A DNA stretch of 64,000 bases from positions 9,676,015 through 9,740,014 of the forward strand of contig CM026400.1 of the NCBI GenBank assembly GCA_014843695.1, in the 5' to 3' direction. Shown here piece after piece: positions 34,701 through 49,700 of this stretch. Source of the DNA: Archivesica marissinica (Eukaryota > Mollusca > Bivalvia > Venerida > Vesicomyidae). The notes below the pieces were generated by a model. It was given only the letters and a program-made list of their open reading frames with translations. It was not told the DNA's origin and did no database searches. Made by a program: the position numbers and the translations under genes. Numbering within the stretch: the stretch's first letter is position 1; every line of letters starts with the position of its first letter.

Positions 34701-37700
34701 ACACATGGTTGAAGTACCACCTGTGATTGTACACATGGTTGAAATACTCACCTGTGATTGTACACATGGTTGAAATACTCACCTGTGATTGCACACATGG
34801 TTGAAATACTCACCTGTGATTGTACACATGGTTGAAATACTCACCTGTGATTGTACACATGGTTGAAATACTCACCTGTGATTGTACACATGGTTGAAAT
34901 ACTCACCTGTGATTGTACACATGGTTGAGGTATTCACCTGTGATTGTACACATGGTTGAGGTATTCACCTGTGATTGTACACATGGTTGAGGTATTCACC
35001 TGTGATTGTACACATGGTTGAGGTATTCACCTGTGATTGCACACATGGTTGAGGTATTCACCTGTGATTGTACACATGGTTGAAGTATTCACCTGTGATT
35101 GCACACATGGTTGAAATACTCACCTGTGATTGTACACATGGTTGAGGTACTCACCTGTGATTGTACACATGGTTGAAGTATTCACCTGTGATTGTACACA
35201 TGGTTGAGGTATTCACATGTGATTTTACACATGGTTGAAGTATTCACCTGTGATTGCACACATGGTTGAGGTATTCACCTGTGATTGCACACATGGTTGA
35301 GGTATTCACCTGTGATTGTACACATGGTTGAGGTATTCACCTGTGATTGTACACATGGTTGAGGTATTCACCTGTGATTGTACACATGGTTGAAGTATTC
35401 ACCTGTGATTGCACACATGGTTGAGGTATTCACCTGTGATTGCACACATGGTTGAGGTATTCACCTGTGATTGTACACATGGTTGAAGTATTCACCTGTG
35501 ATTGCACACATGGTTGAAATACTCATCTGTGATTGTACACATGGTTGAGGTACTCACCTGTGATTGCACACATGGTTGAAGTATTCACCTGTGATTGTAC
35601 ACATGGTTGAGATAATCACATGTGATTTTACACATGGTTGAAGTATTCACCTGTGATTGCACACATGGTTGAGGTATTCACCTGTGATTGCACACATGGT
35701 TGAGGTATTCACCTGTGATTGTACACATGGTTGAGGTATTCACCTGTGATTGTACACATGGTTGAGGTATTCACCTGTGATTGCACACATGGTTGAGGTA
35801 TTCACCTGTGTTGTACACATGGTTGAGGTATTCACCTGTGATTGTGCACATGGTTGAAGTATTCACCTGTGATTGCACACATGGTTGAGGTATTCACCTG
35901 TGATTGCACACATGGTTGAGGTATTCACCTGTGATTGCACACATGGTTGAGGTATTCACCTGTGATTGTACACATGGTTGAGGTATTCACCTGTGGATAA
36001 AATACTCACTTTAAAGGAGCAACTCATCAGTAAGTGATCTCTATTCTCCTTTTCTCTGTATGTCTCCATATCCTGGTATAACAGGCTGTCTGGATCTACC
36101 CTGAAACAAGACATAACTCGGTATCTTGGTATCCACACAAACAGAATTAGATCCATCATCAGGGTTCAGTCTAGGTCAGAATTTTTGGGAGAAGTGAGAA
36201 AGCACGTGATCGCTTCCTTAAATGGTGTTCTTTAATATACTTCTGCAAAATAGGGTTAAAATGCACAGTACAACCATTAAATACAACATTTGAATAGAAG
36301 GAGTGCTTTATAATGGGCCAGTGTATCTTACTAGACAAAATATTGTTTGAAAATTGTTTTTTTTAAGGGAGAAGTAGGGCCCCCAGAGGGCGAAGTCAGG
36401 GTCCATAGGGCGACAATTTCGCCCACATCGCCCTCTAGAATGATCCCTGCATCATTGAAAGTGACAATGAATGTGTGTTTTATGTTTATTTATCGTCGCT
36501 AGCTGTTGCCCATATGAGCGACACCTTAGAGATTAGTCATTTTAGTAGGATAGTGCAATGATACAGACAGAGACCCATTCTGCTTCTTTTATGTGCATGG
36601 TGTAAAGCACCGACACGAGACCTCGGGTTAAAGTCCCATTTGAATGACTTTTGAAACAATCATAAAACCGTTCAATACAAAAGAAATCGCCCCAGGATAT
36701 GTGAATAAACCATGTTGTGGTCGCATCCATTGCATGTGTTAATTGACACTGTGCCATGTAATCGGATAATTACAGTAGGTGCTAAGGTAGGTAGTATTTA
36801 ATTATGATGTCAAAACTGTTTAGACGAGAAAATTCCTTTGAAATATTACAGACACTGCAACAACATCCACCCCCATATATCTTAAATATTTAATAAACTA
36901 CTCAATATTACCAAAATAAGTACTATTTAAAGTACAATTTATGATATTGTCCTTAAAAATGCCACTCGCTCAAGTCACACGTTTGGAAAGACTTCAAACG
37001 CTCTGAGAATAAGAAAACTGCTACGTGTAATCTATGCAAATTGGATTTAACACATTTGGGTACAATATCAATCTGAATAATTATTTGAAAAACAAACACC
37101 CTTCAACGGAAACAAGTTCAAGTGCCAATGGCTTATTTGCATTGCCTTGCAGGAAGAAGATGACGTTTAGGTATAAAACAGAAACTAGGTTAATTTGGCA
37201 ATTTTCAACATTCAAATATTTTTCCAGATCAAAATATTTGACCAATAAAATCGCTATTCGTTGCCATCCCTTTTTAATTAATATCTATATAAAATATTGA
37301 TAACAAATATAAGATAAAACACGCTGTGAGCAAAAAGTCATTAACTAAATCCATGTCAATAGAAGCAAATTTCACGAGGTGTAAAATACACGCGTGTACC
37401 GGTGAATAGGGGTCAGGTTGGAAAATACACGAGTGTACCGGTGAATAGAGGTCAGGTTGGGAAATACACGCGTGTATCGGTGAATAGAGGTCAGGTTGGA
37501 AAATACACGAGTGTACCGGTGAATAGAGGTCAGGTTGGGAAATACACGCGTGTATCGGTGAATAGAGGTCAGGTTGGAAAATACACGAGTGTACCGGTGA
37601 ATAGAGGTCAGGTTGGGAAATACACGCGTGTATCGGTGAATAGAGGTCAGGTTGGAAAATACACGAGTGTACCGGTGAATAGAGGTCAGGTTGGGAAATA

Positions 37701-40700
37701 CACGCGTGTATCGGTGAATAGAGGTCAGGTTGGAAAATACACGAGTGTACCGGTGAATAGAGGTCAGGTTGGGAAATACACGCGTGTATCGGTGAATAGA
37801 GGTCAGGTTGGAAAATACACGAGTGTACCGGTGAATAGAGGTCAGGTTGGAAAATACTCGAGTGTACCGGTGAATAGAGGTCAGGTTGGGAAATACACGC
37901 GTGTATCGGTGAATAGAGGTCAGGTTGGAAAATACTCGAGTGTACCGGTGAATAGAGGTCAGGTTGGAAAATACACGAGTGTACCGGTGAATAGAGGTCA
38001 GGTTGGGAAAAGTTAGGATTTGAAGTGAAATATTCATCGAATATTCGTATGCCATTTAGCTATTCGGTCCCATCCCTAGTAATAATGGAAGTAGAGTAGT
38101 AAGTTTATACAGAACAGAGCCGTATGCTACAACTTTTTTTCCGTGCTCAACTCCAAAAAAATTCCAAACCTCTGTGAATATATATATATGACCATTTCTT
38201 AACTTTTTGGACTCCAATTAGAGATTCTGCATCACTCAAATTGGACTGCTTTCTGCACATCGTCTTCGGTGACGTGAACAATAGACGTTAGTTTTGTGCC
38301 ACAATAGCATCGTGACGGTGTCATCTAGACGTTCGTTGTACGTTTTGTTAAATGACTCGACATACGTAAAGGTCGATATCATTTTCAATTGTTTATATAT
38401 TTTCATAAGCAAGAACATTTTGTTTTCAAGGCATCAACAGAAATTAAATCTGAAATCTGATATAAAAAAAATGACCGAGTGCCCAAAATCGCATGGAGTT
38501 AGAAAAGCATTGGTTTAACCCATTCAACCCCAAGTAACTGACATGGTTTAACCCATTCAACCCCAAGTAACTGACATGGTTTAACCCATTCAACACCAAG
38601 TAACTGACATGGTTTAACCCATTCAACCCCAAGTAACTGACATGGTTTAACCCATTCAACACCAAGTAACTGACATGGTTTAACCCATTCAACACCAAGT
38701 AACTGACATGGTTTAACCCATTCAACACCAAGTAACTGACATGGTTTAACCCATTCAACACCAAGTAACTGACATGGTTTAACCCATTCAACCACAAGTA
38801 ACTGACATGGACTGGTGCATGATATTTAACCCATTCCATGGACTGGTGCATGATATTTAACCCATTCCATGGACTGGTGCATGACATTTAACCCATTCAA
38901 CTCCAAGTAACTGACATGGACTGGTGCATGATATTTAACCCATTCAACACCAAGTAACTGACATGGACTGGTGCATGATATTTAACCCATTCCATGGACT
39001 GGTGCATGACATTTAACCCATTCAACTCCAAGTAACTGACATGGACTGGTGCATGATATTTAACCCATTCAACCCCAAGTAACTGACATGGACTGGTGCA
39101 TGATATTTAACCCATTCAACCCCTAGTAACTAGTACCGACATGGACTGGTGCATGATATTTAACCCATTCAATACCAAGCAACTGACATGGACTGGTGCA
39201 TGATATTTAACCCATTCAATACCAAGCAACTGACATGGACTGGTGCATGATATTTAACCCATTCAATACCAAGCAACTGACATGGACTGGTGCATGATAT
39301 TTAACCCATTCAATACCAAGCAACTGACATGGACTGGTGCATGATATTTAACCCATTCAATACCAAGCAACTGACATGGACTGGTGCATGATATTTAACC
39401 CATTCAATACCAAGCAACTGACATGGACTGGTGCATGATATTTAACCCATTCAATACCAAGCAACTGACATGGAATGTCATTAGGAATGTGATAAAAATG
39501 CAGGGATCATTTTAAACATAAAAAGTATCATTAGGAATGTGATAAAATGCAGGGATCATTTTAGAGGGCGATGTGGGCGAAATTGTCGCCCTAGGGACCC
39601 TGCCTGACTTCGCCCTCAAACAAAATTGTGTCTAGTAAGTATTTTGGAGAAGTATATTAAAGAACACCATTTAAGGAAGCGATCACACGCTTTCTCACTT
39701 CTCCCAACAATTCTGACCTAGAATGAACCCTGAAAATGAAGTAGAATATTGTTAATGTTATGTAGTCCCAGGTTTACAAAAGTGGAACAATGTCCAGGGG
39801 TCAGGTATAGGTAAGAAATGTTGGGAGAAGTGAGAAAGCACATGATCGCTTCCTTAAATGGTGTTCTTTAATATACTTCTGCAAAATATGGTTAAAATGC
39901 ACAGTATAACCATTAAATACAACATTTGAATAGAAGGAGTGCTTTATAATGGGCCAGTGTATCTTACTAGACAAAATTTTGTTTGAAAATCGTAAAAACC
40001 AAAAAAATATTTATTTTTTAAGGAGAAGTGGGGTCCCCAGAGGGTAAAGTCAGGGTTCCCTAGGGTGAAATTTCGCCCACATCGCCCTCTAGAATGATCC
40101 CTGATGTCATGGTGTTGTACTGTACGCATTGTGTGTCAAATAGTATGGCACTGTCATGTTAGAGAACAGAGAGTAGGGTTCAACTTACTTTTTTAATCTT
40201 ATATGCCACTCATATAAACTGTCATTGACTAGGTCCACTGTAAATACTCCTGAAAGATGGACGATAGAACTAGTCACACAGAATACATACACTCTGGGGA
40301 GGGCCAATCACTAATGTTGTCAGAACTTGTGGCCCAACCCATTTGCTAATTATGTATCGGTTATACGATTGTTATTGCTATATACATGTAGAGTGGTGGA
40401 ACCTATGCTCGGCGTAAATCCTACATATCATGGTCTTTAACCCATTTCATTCGGGATACCGTTCAAACAGTATTTGCAAAGAACATAGAGCCAGATCAAC
40501 TACCACGGAATGTGCCGTCTGATCAGGCTCTATGCTGTTTGCTATTCAGATGATCTTGCTAAGACACTTGGCTATGTAGCAAACAACATAGATCCTGATC
40601 AGCACGCAGCGTCATGCTGCGGCTGATCTGGATCTATGTTGTTTGCAAAAGCCTTTAAATATATCCAGAATTAAATGGGTTAAAAAAAGTTTAATGCACT

Positions 40701-43700
40701 TGCACTTCATGATTATTATTTTCATAAGTCGTGAACATAAAATTGTTGTTGAAAAGTTTAGCTTCATTACGTGACCATGCGCCTAAATACAGCTATCGCA
40801 ACGGCACCTGTTTCTATGGGGAACTAGATACATTAGGGCACCTATGCACGGCGTACATGAATTTGTTTATTTATGCATGGGTAAATGTTGAATATATTAT
40901 TTTAACTTAGTAACATCAATAACTAACAATATTACAACTCATAAGAAACTTTTTTCTGGTTATTTGTACATTTTTTTCCAATCCGGATAGCCACCTGAAA
41001 TGCTCATAAATCGTAAATTTCTGTGGAAAACATTTTCCCAACAAGTTGTCTGTTTATATTCGGCTACTGAACCAGTCAGGTGACAGTTGCATTAGGCTAC
41101 AGGTACTCACAACAGAATGTTATTGAACCATGCTTCACCTCTGTCAGCGAAAATAGGTTAAAACTATTTAAATACGGATGTAAATGGAAAAAATACGCCG
41201 AGCATAGGAATACGCCGAGCATAGGTTCCACCACTCTATATAGAGCAATAAAATATTATCAAATCAAACATACACTCAACAAAATCCCTAACCGGTCACC
41301 TGGTGTTTTACAGTATGTGGAGCAAACTAATAACCAAGTATTATCAATATTCATGATAGCGCAGTGGAAGCACGTTCGCTCCAGGTGCGAAAAGGTCTGT
41401 AGTTCAAGCCCAGCTGGAGCCATTACGATTGTGCCCTTATGCAAGGCATTTAATTTCCACATTGCCTTTTCTCTCTCCCTCGTGGCAATGGAATCCATCA
41501 GGAATGAGGTCTCGAGAGTGATTAATATAAGTTGTAAGAACTTGTTTTGCGATCGAGCTAAAATAAATGAGTATAAACTATGAATATTCATATCATCTTA
41601 CTGGTTATACTTGATTACAGATCGTTACACACGATTTTCGGTATCATCATTTCCGATAAAATGCATTAAATAACAATAAGAACATATATTTATATTGTAT
41701 GATTATTAATTGGCTCCAAATATTATTAAATACCGACAGATTAAGAATTTTGTTGAATATAGATGGTTTCCTATACTAGTCACGCAGAATAATTAGATTG
41801 TTTCCTATACAACATACTGCATGATTTGTTTGTGTTATTCATTATATAAGTGTCCATTCACACGAAGGCACAACATATATAGATCAGACATTCTTTGGAA
41901 TGGAGAAATTAACCTGCCAAGTATTGAAATTGAAGTGCTCAATTGTTTAACCCATTTAATTCTGGATACATTTAAAGGCTTTTGCAAACAACATAGATCC
42001 AGATCAGCCGCAGCGTGACGCTGTGTGCTGATCAGTATCTATGTTGCTTGCTACATAGCCAAGTGTCATAGCAAGATCATCTGAATAGCAAACAGCATAG
42101 AGCCTGATCAGACGGAACGTTCCATGGTGGCTGATCTGGCTCAATGTTCTTTGCAAATACTGTTTGAACGGTATCCCGAATCAAATGGGTTAAATGTTAA
42201 TTTGCATAAAACGTAGTATTTATATCTAATTCATGACGTTCAGATGTTAATTTGCATAACACGTAGTATTTATATCTAATTCATGGCGTACAGATGTTAA
42301 TTTGCATAAAACATAGTATTTATATCTAATTCATGGCGTACAGATGTTAATTTGCATAAAACGCAGTATTTATATCTAATTTATGGTGTACAGATGTTAC
42401 TTAGCATAAAACGTAGTATTTATATCTAATTTATGGCATACAGATGTTAATTCGCATAAAACGTAGTATTTATATCTAATTCATGAAGTTCAGAAGTTAA
42501 TTTGTTACCCAACAATTTAATAGCCAGCAACTAACCAAATACATGTACAAACTGCATGGGTATAGCCAGCAACTAACCAAATACATGTACAAACTGCATG
42601 GGTATAGCCAGCAACTAACCAAATACATCCACAAACTGCATGGGTATAGCCAGCAAATAACCAAATACATACACAAACTGCATGGGTATAGCCAGCAAAT
42701 AACCAAATACATACACAAACTGCATGGGTATAGCCAGCAACTAACCAAATACATCCACAAACTGCATGGGTATAGCCAGCAACTAACCAAATACATCCAC
42801 AAACTGCATGGGTATAGCCAGCAACTAACCAAATACATCCACAAACTGCATGGGTATAGCCAGCAACTAACCAAATACATCCACAAACTGCATGGGTATA
42901 GCCAGCAAATAACCAAATACATACACAAACTGCATGGGTATAGCCAGCAAATAACCAAATACATACACAAACTGCATGGGTATAGCCAGCAACTAACCAA
43001 ATACATCCACAAACTGCATGGGTATAGCCAGCAAATAACCAAATACATCCACAAACTGCATGGGTATAGCCAGCAACTAACCAAATACATACACAAACTG
43101 CATGGGTATAACCAGCAACTAACCAAATACATGTACAAACTGCATGGGTATAGCCAGCAAATAACCAAATACATACACAAACTGCATGGGTATAGCCAGC
43201 AAATAACCAAAACATCCACAAACTGCATGGGTATAGCCAGCAACTAACCAAATACATCCACAAACTGCATGGGTATAGCCAGCAATAACCAACACATTAC
43301 AAACTGCATGGGTATAGCCAGCAAATAACCAAATACATCCACAAACTGCATGCGTATAGCCAGCAAATAACCAAATACATCCACAAACTGCATGGGTATA
43401 GCCAGCAAATTACCAATACATCCACAAACTGCATGGGTATAGCCAGCAAATAACCAAATACATACACAAACTGCATGGGTATAGCCAGCAACTAACCAAA
43501 TACATACACAAACTGCATGGGTATAGCCAGCAACTAACCAAATACATCCACAAACTGCATGGGTATAGCCAGCAACTAACCAAATACATCCACAAACTGC
43601 ATGGGTATAGCCAGCAACTAACCAAATACATCCACAAACTGCATGGGTATAGCCAGCAAATAACCAAATACATCCACAAACTGCATGGGTATAGCCAGCA

Positions 43701-46700
43701 ACTAACCAATACATACACAAACTGCATGGGTATAACCAGCAACTAACCAAATACATGTACAAACTGCATGGGTATAGCCAGCAACTAACCAAATACATAC
43801 ACAAACTGCATGGGTATAGCCAGCAAATAACCAACACATCCACACACTGCATGGGTATAGCCAGCAACTAACCAAATACATGTACAAACTGCATGGGTAT
43901 AGCCAGCAACTAACCAACACATCCACAAACTGCATGGGTATAGCCAGCAAATAACCAACACATCTACAAACTGCATGGGTATAGCCAGCAAATAACCAAA
44001 TACATCCACAAACTGCATGCGTATAGCCAGCAAATAACCAAATACATCCACAAACTGCATGGGTATAGCCAGCAAATAACCAAATACATCCACAAACTGC
44101 CTGGGTATAGCCAGCAAATTACCAATACATCCACAAACTGCATGGGTATAGCCAGCAAATAACCAAATACATACACAAACTGCATGGGTATAGCCAGCAA
44201 ATAACCAAATACATCCACAAACTGCCTGGGTATAGCCAGCAAATTACCAATACATCCACAAACTGCATGGGTATAGCCAGCAACTAACCAAATACATACA
44301 CAAACTGCATGGGTATAGCCAGCACCTAACCAAATACATCCACAAACTGCATGGGTATAGCCAGCAAATAACCAACACATCTACAAACTGCATGGGTATA
44401 GCCAGCAAATAACCAAATACATCCACAAACTGCATGCGTATAGCCAGCAAATAACCAAATACATCCACAAACTGCATGGGTATAGCCAGCAAATAACCAA
44501 ATACATCCACAAACTGCCTGGGTATAGCCAGCAATTACCAATACATCCACAAACTGCATGGTATAGCCAGCAAAAACCAAATACATACACAAACTGCATG
44601 GGTATAGCCAGCAAATAACCAAATACATCCACAAACTGCCTGGGTATAGCCAGCAAATTACCAATACATCCACAAACTGCATGGGTATAGCCAGCAAATA
44701 ACCAAATACATACACAAACTGCATGGGTATAGCCAGCAACTAACCAAATACATCCACAAACTGCATGGGTATAGCCAGCAACTAACCAAATACATCCACA
44801 AACTGCATGGGTATAGCCAGCAACTAACCAAATACATCCACAAACTGCATGGGTATAGCCAGCAACTAACCAAATACATCCACAAACTGCATGGGTATAG
44901 CCAGCAAATAACCAAATACATCCACAAACTGCATGGGTATAGCCAGCAACTAACCAAATACATACACAAACTGCATGGGTATAACCAGCAACTAACCAAA
45001 TACATGTACAAACTGCATGGGTATAGCCAGCAACTAACCAATACATACACAAACTGCATGGGTATAGCCAGCAACTAACCAAATACATCCACAAACTGCA
45101 TGGGTATAGCCAGCAACTAACCAACACATCACAAACTGCATGGGTATAGCGTTCCACAAAACTGCATGGGTATAGCCAGCAACTAACCAAATACATACAC
45201 AAACTGCATGGGTATAGCCAGCAAATAACCAACACATCCACACACTGCATGGGTATAGCCAGCAACAACCAAATACATGTACAAACTGCATGGGTATAGC
45301 CAGCAACTAACCAACACATCCACAAACTGCATGGGTATAGCCAGCAAATAACCAACACATCTACAAACTGCATGGGTATAGCCAGCAAATAACCAAATAC
45401 ATCCACAAACTGCATGCGTATAGCCAGCAAATAACCAAATACATCCACAAACTGCATGGGTATAGCCAGCAAATAACCAAATACATCCACAAACTGCCTG
45501 GGTATAGCCAGCAAATTACCAATACATCCACAAACTGCATGGGTATAGCCAGCAAATAACCAAATACATACACAAACTGCATGGGTATAGCCAGCAAATA
45601 ACCAAATACATCCACAAACTGCCTGGGTATAGCCAGCAAATTACCAATACATCCACAAACTGCATGGGTATAGCCAGCAACTAACCAAATACATACACAA
45701 ACTGCATGGGTATAGCCAGCAACTAACCAAATACATCCACAAACTGCATGGGTATAGCCAGCAAATAACCAAATACATCCACAAACTGCATGGGTATAAC
45801 CAGCAACTAACCAAATACATCCACAAACTGCATGGGTATAGCCAGCAAATAACCAAATACATACACAAACTGCCTGTGTATAGCCAGCATTTCCACAAAC
45901 TGCATGGGTATAGCCAGCAACTAACCAAATACATCCACAAACTGCATGGGTATAGCCAGCAACTTCATAAACTACCTGTGTATAGCCAGCAACCATAAAC
46001 TACCTGGGTATAGCCAGCAACCATAAACTACCTGTGTATAGCCAGCAACCATAAACTACCTGTGTATAGCCAGCAACCATAAACTGCATGGGTATAACCA
46101 GCAACTTCATACACAAACTGAGGGTATAGCCAGCATTACATACACAAACTGCATGGGTATAGCCAGCATTCCATAAATTGCATGGGTATAGCCAGCATTT
46201 CCATAAACTGCATGTGTATAGCCAGCAACCAAATGGATGAATTCAGCAACTAATCAACCAACTGTAATGCTCGTAAATGAAATAGAAAGTACCTTTTTTA
46301 AAACTCTCGGATCTGTAGATTTCTCTCAACTCCTTCATCAGTCTGTCTGTTGCCTGCACTGACCCGGATACAGATCCCTGTAATATCAAGTTTAAATACA
46401 TATTATCCTTCGGCAAGGCTCATGTTTTCCTGTATAGATTTATAAACTCTTAGGCTTATGTTTTCCTGTATAGATTTATAAACTCCAGGCTTATGTTTTC
46501 TTGTATAGATTTATAAACTCCAGGCTTATGTTTTCTTGCCTAGATTTATAAACTCCAGGCTTATGTTTTCTTGTATAGATTTATAAACTCCAGGCTTATG
46601 TTTTCTTGTATAGATTTATAAACTCCAGGCTTATGTTTTCTGTATAGATTATAAACTCCAGGCTATGTTTCTTGTAGATTTATAAACTCCAGGCTTGTTG

Positions 46701-49700
46701 TTTTTGGTTGTTTTGTTGTTTTTGGTTTGTTTTTTGCCTAGATTTATAAACTCCAGGCTTATGTTTTCCTGTATAGATTTATAAACTCCAGGCTTATGTT
46801 TTCTTGCCTAGATTTATAAACTCCAGGCTTCTGTTTTCTTGTATAGATTTATAAACTCCAGGTTTATGTTTTCCTGTATAGATTTATAAACTCCAGGCTT
46901 ATGTTTTCTTGCCTAGATTTATAAACTCCAGGCATGTGTTTTCCTGTATAGATTTATAACTCCAGGTTTGTTTTCTTTTTACACGAAGTAATCGTACTCC
47001 ACATGCGAAACAGTGGTGTGGAAATCTCCAAATTCATTTTTCACTTGTCCATGGACAAATAGACAGCAGAACTTGACTTATCAATCACTAATTCCTACTT
47101 GTCACCAAAATTGAGACATAACAAATTGCCAGCACTATCCACTGATTAGCTGGCTTTGGTAAATGTTTTATACATAACCGTCATGGCGGAATGTTACATT
47201 TCCAACTTCCACTAACTAATTAGTTTAGACAGAATTTATTCATGTAGTAAGCCTGCATACAATGAAAGGATGTTTTCTCCGAGCAAGTTCCTTGATCTAC
47301 CAACACTTAATCAACTTGTCCACAGACAACTTAGATGCACAATTCCACTTGTCAATTCGACAAATTAGGCCGGTTGGACGAGTTGAACATAGGTCGAGGG
47401 GTATGCTTATGGTTGAGAAGTTGGTATTTTACTTTCACGCACTCATAAGTCACGGTCAAATCTCCATGGTGGTTATCGGACGGTTGTTCTTGGGGATTTG
47501 GGCAAATGATCGGGTGTCATTAATTTATGTTGCTTGTATTTTTTTACAATATATGGCTGCATAATTCCAGAGTTCATTCTAGGTCAGAATTTTTGGGAGA
47601 AGTGAGAAAGCGCGTGATCGCATCATTAAATGGTGTTCTTTAATATACTTATGCAAAATAGGGTTAAAATGCACAGTACAACCATTAAATACAACATTTG
47701 AATAGAAGGAGTGCTTTACAATGGGCCAGTGTATCTTATTAGAAACAATTTTGTTTGAAAATTGTAAAAACCAAAAAATATTTTTTTAGTGAGAAGTGGG
47801 GCCCCCAGAGGGCGAAGTCAGGGTCCCTAGGGTGACAATTTCGCCCATATCGCACTCTAGAATGATCCCTGAATTCTATATAACTCTGACATAAATTGAG
47901 GGGTAGTTAGGATGAATCTTTGGCTGCAAAAAAGATGTTTGACTTATGGCTTAAGGATTTACAACAGATGGCTAATTGTGCATTGCAGTGTTTGTGAAAA
48001 GTCTCCCCATACTTACGGTTAGTGTTGTTCTAATAAATGAAGAAAGTTATTAGTGCATGGATGAAAGTATCTAAAGATGATAAACCTGATGCTTAGGATG
48101 GTGTGGGGCTGTGGGCGGCCCAAAGGGTCCAAGGCAGCTAAGGGGTTGGGTGCATGCTCCCCCGTACAAGCCTATATCGCCGTAGCTGCATTCTAGGGCA
48201 CGTTTTAACGAGAAATAAGGAACATAAATTTTGCTGTTTTTACCCAAATTTATACAATAAAACAAGAAAGAATAATTGTTTGCATACAGTCAAACCTGTC
48301 TTAAGCAGTCAGTCAAGGGAATGGCAAAAAGTGGCTGCTTAATAGAGGTCAAATGTATAATAAAACAACATATTGGGAATCTGGAAACTGGCTGCTTAAT
48401 ACAGGTTGGCTGCTTAGCACAGGCGACCACTAACACAGGTTTCACTGTATATATAAATGTAATTCATAATTGACAACAGACCCGGACCCAAACACAATGC
48501 ACAGAATTCAATATTATCATTTATTTAAATGTAGTATAAATCATAAATGTAGTACAGTCCCACCTCCCCAAACGTCACCTCACAGGAGCGACACCCTCTT
48601 TATAACGTCACTTTTATTCCCTCCTGTTGGATTTTAATGTAATTTCACCTCTCACAAACGACACCTCTCAACAACGCACAACGACAGTCAATTTCCCACC
48701 CATCGATGCGTAAAACCTCCCAGGAACAGACAATAATCCCAAAATATCTTGTACATGTATTTCCCAATTCTAAAAATAGCTAACAATAGAATCACACTAT
48801 GTATACGTCTGGTTTTCCTAACAGTTATGTGTTTGAATATATATATACAAATTGCGGATGGGAACCAGGTTATTCGGAAGCCATTTATGTGATCAATTAT
48901 AAAAGGCTGACCATATTTTGAAAACAAACTTACAATTAGCGCTATTTATGGAGCCTCTTTTATGAAATTTAGCATGGAAGTGATAATTGCCGTGATACGA
49001 CGGATATGTTTTATTTTGTTTGTTTTTTATACAATTGAAATGCGTAATTTATCAGATGTTTTGACTTTGATGTATTGAAAACATAAATCGTTAAATGTTA
49101 TGTTATGTTATATTTCGGGTTTTACGCCTGCATCAGCACCATTTTGGACTATATCGCAGTTTACCTAACAACACCTTTACTGGGCAGGCTCCATCGGTTA
49201 ACCAGTACTTGGGTGCACCAACCTCCGTAAGAAACTGCCAACTTTTTCATATAAATGAGACACGGTCTGAGCGGGGCTCGAACCCGTGCCCATCAGTGAT
49301 GATAGGTTACAGTGGTATACAAGTCAGCGACCGTAACCACTCGACCACGGAGGCGGACTCGTTAAATGTACACAATTGTCTAGATTTGCATAATCTGGGG
49401 GATTTTAACACATTGTGTCCTCAGCTGGACTTCAGAGTAAAATCAATGACTGTTTTAAGCAAACATAAAATCTGTGTTTAGTTTCAGACTGATATATGTA
49501 TACTGTATAGTTATATGTATTAAAAAGAAGTTGAATTTTCAATGCTTTGAGTCAGTTTTAGAATTTTTTTGAATATTTACCGAAAGTACAATTGTACATA
49601 GGACCCCATTCTGTATACTCTATATTCAAATCAGTATGAGCCACCGACTATAAACTGACTATTCGTGCATTTCCAGACTTCAAAAAGTTGAACCTCCCTA

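Noticed and set aside
34355..36000. CRISPR-like array of regularly spaced repeats
   Set aside because: There are no unique spacers; the whole period is repeated, the genome is eukaryotic, and no cas genes are present. The same applies to all other arrays.
36975..37300. Intact zinc-finger gene
   Set aside because: The BED finger is split between two frames with stops in between; it is a transposon relic.
37377..38055. Frames of 204-227 codons on opposite strands with 13-residue repeats
   Set aside because: By-products of a 39-bp minisatellite; overlapping open frames on both strands are not expected of a real gene.
42510..46235. Open frames up to 377 codons on both strands
   Set aside because: They arise from a 42-bp (14-codon) tandem unit lacking stops in several frames at once; there is no domain, no codon-level constraint and no splice context.
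47262..47564. 100-codon plus-strand open frame as a gene
   Set aside because: No homology recognised, antisense within an intron, and typical of chance frames in this length of sequence.
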